Positions 62,258-64,000 of a stretch of DNA of 64,000 nt are shown piece after piece; positions within the stretch are counted from its first letter, which is position 1; the number at the start of each line of letters is the position of its first letter. The stretch covers positions 17,904 to 81,903 of the forward strand of contig CASFTW010000011.1 of the NCBI GenBank assembly GCA_949297785.1, read 5' to 3'. Source of the stretch: an uncultured Spirochaetales bacterium. Its GTDB lineage: Bacteria > Spirochaetota > Spirochaetia > Sphaerochaetales > Sphaerochaetaceae. The notes beneath the pieces are model-generated. The model ran no database searches, was not told the DNA's origin, and worked only from the letters and a program-made list of their open reading frames with translations. Both the position numbers and the translations under genes were made by a program.

Positions 62258-63601
62258 ATGAAAAAAGCTTTATCATTTTTTTTGATGGCTCTTATTTGTT
62301 TGGTTTCCGTTTTTGCTCAAGGAGGTTCGGAAAAGAGTGAAGTTTATTATTTGAATTACAAAGCTGTTGCTGCCGATATCTATACAGATGAAGTTGCACC
62401 TGCTTTTGAAGAAGAAACAGGAATTTCTCTCAAAGTTGTAACAGCTGCATCAAATCAATATGGACAAACGCTTGTAAGTGAGCTTGCAAAAAATGATCCG
62501 CCTGATATTTTCCAAGTTAATGGAGTTGTTGGTTTAGCAGGGCGTTTAAATGATGTAGCGCCTCTTGAGAATACTGAATTTTATACACTTTTGAATGATA
62601 AATCAACAGCATTGACCAGTAATGGACATGTTGTGGCGATTCCATATGCACTTGAGGGCTTTGGAATAATATATAACGATGCCGTGATGAGAAAATATTT
62701 CGCTCTTCCAGATAAAGCTGTTTCACTTGAAAGTGCCGAAGAAATAAAATCTTTTGCTGATTTAAAGGCAGTTGTTGAAGATATGACAAAGCATAAAGAT
62801 GAATTGGGAATCAAGGGTGTTTTTGCTTCTACATCTATGGCACCTGGTTCAGATTGGAGATGGACAACTCATCTTATGAATCTCCCTCTTTATGCAGAAT
62901 TCAGCGAGAATAGTGAAGGACTTGATGCAGTTTCTGCAGGATTAGCATCATCAGAATTCAAATTCAAATACAATGAGAATTTCAAGCAGTTATTTGACTT
63001 GTATTTAGATAATAGTACTGTTTCTCGCTCACTTGTAACATCCAGGACAATTGCTGATGCAATGGCAGAATTTGCTCTTGGTGATTGTGCAATGGTTCAG
63101 AATGGTAACTGGGCAACAATTCAGATTCTTGGAGTAGACGGTAATACTGTTGCAAGTGAAGATATCAAATTCATGCCGGTTTATATGGGACTTGCGGGAG
63201 AAGAAGGTCAGGGAATCTGTATTGGAACTGAAAACTATTTCTGTATAAATTCAAATATAAGCGAGCAGGATCAGAAAAACGCAGATACCTATCTTACTTG
63301 GTTGTTCAGCAGTGATACCGGTAAAAAACTTGTGGTAGATAGACTTGGCTTTATTGCTGATTATTCGTCTCTTGAAGGCACTGAACCATCTGATGTTCTT
63401 GCAGTAGAGATGAATAAATGGATGCAGGATGATAGTGTTAACACAATCCCATGGGTTTTCTCATGTATACCATCAGATCAGTGGAAGAGTGATTTTGGTT
63501 CAGCTCTACTTGAATATGTAAATGGAACCATGGATTGGGACGAAGTTGTAGAGATTGCACAGTCTTCATGGGCTAGAGAAGCCCAGTTGGCAGGTAGGTA
63601 A
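62258..63601 (+). CDS. Sugar ABC transporter substrate-binding protein
   Basis: 447 residues. The leader ends LVSVFAQGGSE. Family 1 binding-protein features: DEVAPAFEEETGISLKVVTAASNQYGQTLVSELAKNDPPDIFQVNG and IPYALEGFGIIYNDAVMRKYF. ATG 62258 has GGAGG 6 nt upstream. Codon use is markedly AT-rich compared with the arg and fhs genes just upstream, which suggests recent acquisition of this importer. Confidence 0.92.
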   Translation: MKKALSFFLMALICLVSVFAQGGSEKSEVYYLNYKAVAADIYTDEVAPAFEEETGISLKVVTAASNQYGQTLVSELAKNDPPDIFQVNGVVGLAGRLNDVAPLENTEFYTLLNDKSTALTSNGHVVAIPYALEGFGIIYNDAVMRKYFALPDKAVSLESAEEIKSFADLKAVVEDMTKHKDELGIKGVFASTSMAPGSDWRWTTHLMNLPLYAEFSENSEGLDAVSAGLASSEFKFKYNENFKQLFDLYLDNSTVSRSLVTSRTIADAMAEFALGDCAMVQNGNWATIQILGVDGNTVASEDIKFMPVYMGLAGEEGQGICIGTENYFCINSNISEQDQKNADTYLTWLFSSDTGKKLVVDRLGFIADYSSLEGTEPSDVLAVEMNKWMQDDSVNTIPWVFSCIPSDQWKSDFGSALLEYVNGTMDWDEVVEIAQSSWAREAQLAGR

Positions 63602-63616
63602 TTATTTTAGAAAAGC

Positions 63617-63644
63617 GTGGAGGATACATTTTGTTATCCTCCAC
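63617..63644 (+). promoter_or_regulatory. Intercistronic hairpin, binding protein/permease
   Basis: GTGGAGGATA pairs perfectly with TATCCTCCAC around an 8-nt loop, then TTTCTG. Fourth instance of this arrangement in the window. Confidence 0.72.
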
Positions 63645-63658
63645 TTTCTGAGGCCATT

Positions 63659-63916
63659 ATGGAAAAAATAATACAACGAAGTATTTTACTCTTTGTAATT
63701 CCTAGTTTAATTTGTTTTCTTCTGGCATTTTTAATTCCTTTTATATGGGGAGTTGTTTTATCGTTTTGTGAGTTTTCATCAATGACAGATATTTCATTTA
63801 CAGGGTTTTCTAATTATATTAAGGCTTTTACTGTAGATGGGTATTTTATTCAGTCGTTTGGTTTTACAATAAAAGTTGCAATTACAAGTGTAATATTGAT
63901 AAATAAAAGAACCTGA
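63659..63916 (+). pseudogene. Sugar ABC permease, truncated after the first third
   Basis: 85 residues instead of about 290. RSILLFVIPSLICFLLAFLIPFIWGVVLSFCEF and FTGFSNYIKAF then FGFTIKVAITSVILIN are a normal MalF-type start, but the frame ends KRT-stop in the second span. The break near 63900 looks like a junction with foreign or rearranged DNA continuing beyond the window. Confidence 0.65.
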
Positions 63917-63945
63917 ATTCATAGGACTATAGGAAATACGCTTAG

Positions 63946-63978
63946 AACGGCCTTTCAACGGGCCGTTTTCTATATTTT
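63946..63978 (+). terminator. Terminator-like hairpin beyond the permease break
   Basis: AACGGCC (63946-63952) pairs with GGCCGTT (63961-63967) with an 8-nt loop, then TTCTATATTTT. It may belong to the element that interrupted the permease. Confidence 0.5.
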
Positions 63979-64000
63979 AAGGGTTTACTGCGACAATCTA

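Noticed and set aside
1..64000. CRISPR array, tRNA or rRNA genes
   Set aside because: No regularly spaced direct repeats, cloverleaf-capable segments with a T-loop consensus, or rRNA-like stretches were noticed on either strand. A computed tRNA scan would settle the tRNA part.

Overview
The window is a densely coded bacterial chromosome segment of moderate GC. The host is probably an anaerobic, gut-type spirochaete of the Sphaerochaeta/Treponema kind. This is inferred from substrate-binding proteins whose leaders end in VFANG or VFAQG, a TRAP transporter, CxPxR-type sulfatases and an unusual run of solute importers. No rRNA gene anchors the assignment.

Layout. 0.07-9.2 kb: Lrp-type regulator, EFR1 flavodoxin/ferredoxin, MATE exporter, a 23S rRNA m5U methyltransferase-like enzyme, a DUF3788 protein, a SAM methyltransferase, a remnant of serine dehydratase, a polar amino-acid ABC importer and a DUF3089 hydrolase. 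9.2-14.3 kb: a membrane protein that joins an N-terminal helix-turn-helix to what looks like a pentameric ligand-gated ion channel (the most unusual gene here), a secreted nuclease with a small partner, and a queuosine-precursor transporter with a radical SAM enzyme. 14.4-25.1 kb: three carbohydrate or organic-acid modules, namely a sugar ABC operon with a metallo-hydrolase, a cyclase-family hydrolase and a TRAP operon, with two LacI regulators and clear palindromic operators. 25.2-27.7 kb: a short UvrA paralogue.

27.7-45.0 kb looks like a sulfated-glycan utilisation locus: three sulfatases, a GH3 enzyme, a beta-phosphoglucomutase-like HAD, a ROK regulator, an oligopeptide-type ABC importer, an esterase and a dipeptidase. 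Its three main promoters carry the same TTAATTAAT element just downstream of the -10 box, which suggests one regulon. No sulfatase-maturating radical SAM enzyme is in the window.

45.0-51.9 kb is housekeeping mixed with decay: GNAT, cupin, a MarR-controlled heterodimeric ABC exporter, two independently broken BrnT/BrnA toxin-antitoxin loci, a TnpB-like fragment and a frameshifted small gene. 51.9-64.0 kb holds a two-component system, M18 aminopeptidase, formate-THF ligase coupled to a transposase-derived small protein, argCJBD, rpsU, and a sugar importer whose first permease is broken at the window edge.

Two genome-wide habits are visible. Several genes have an ATG only 7-8 nt after a -10 hexamer, implying leaderless mRNAs. 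All four binding-protein/permease junctions carry a strong intercistronic hairpin.
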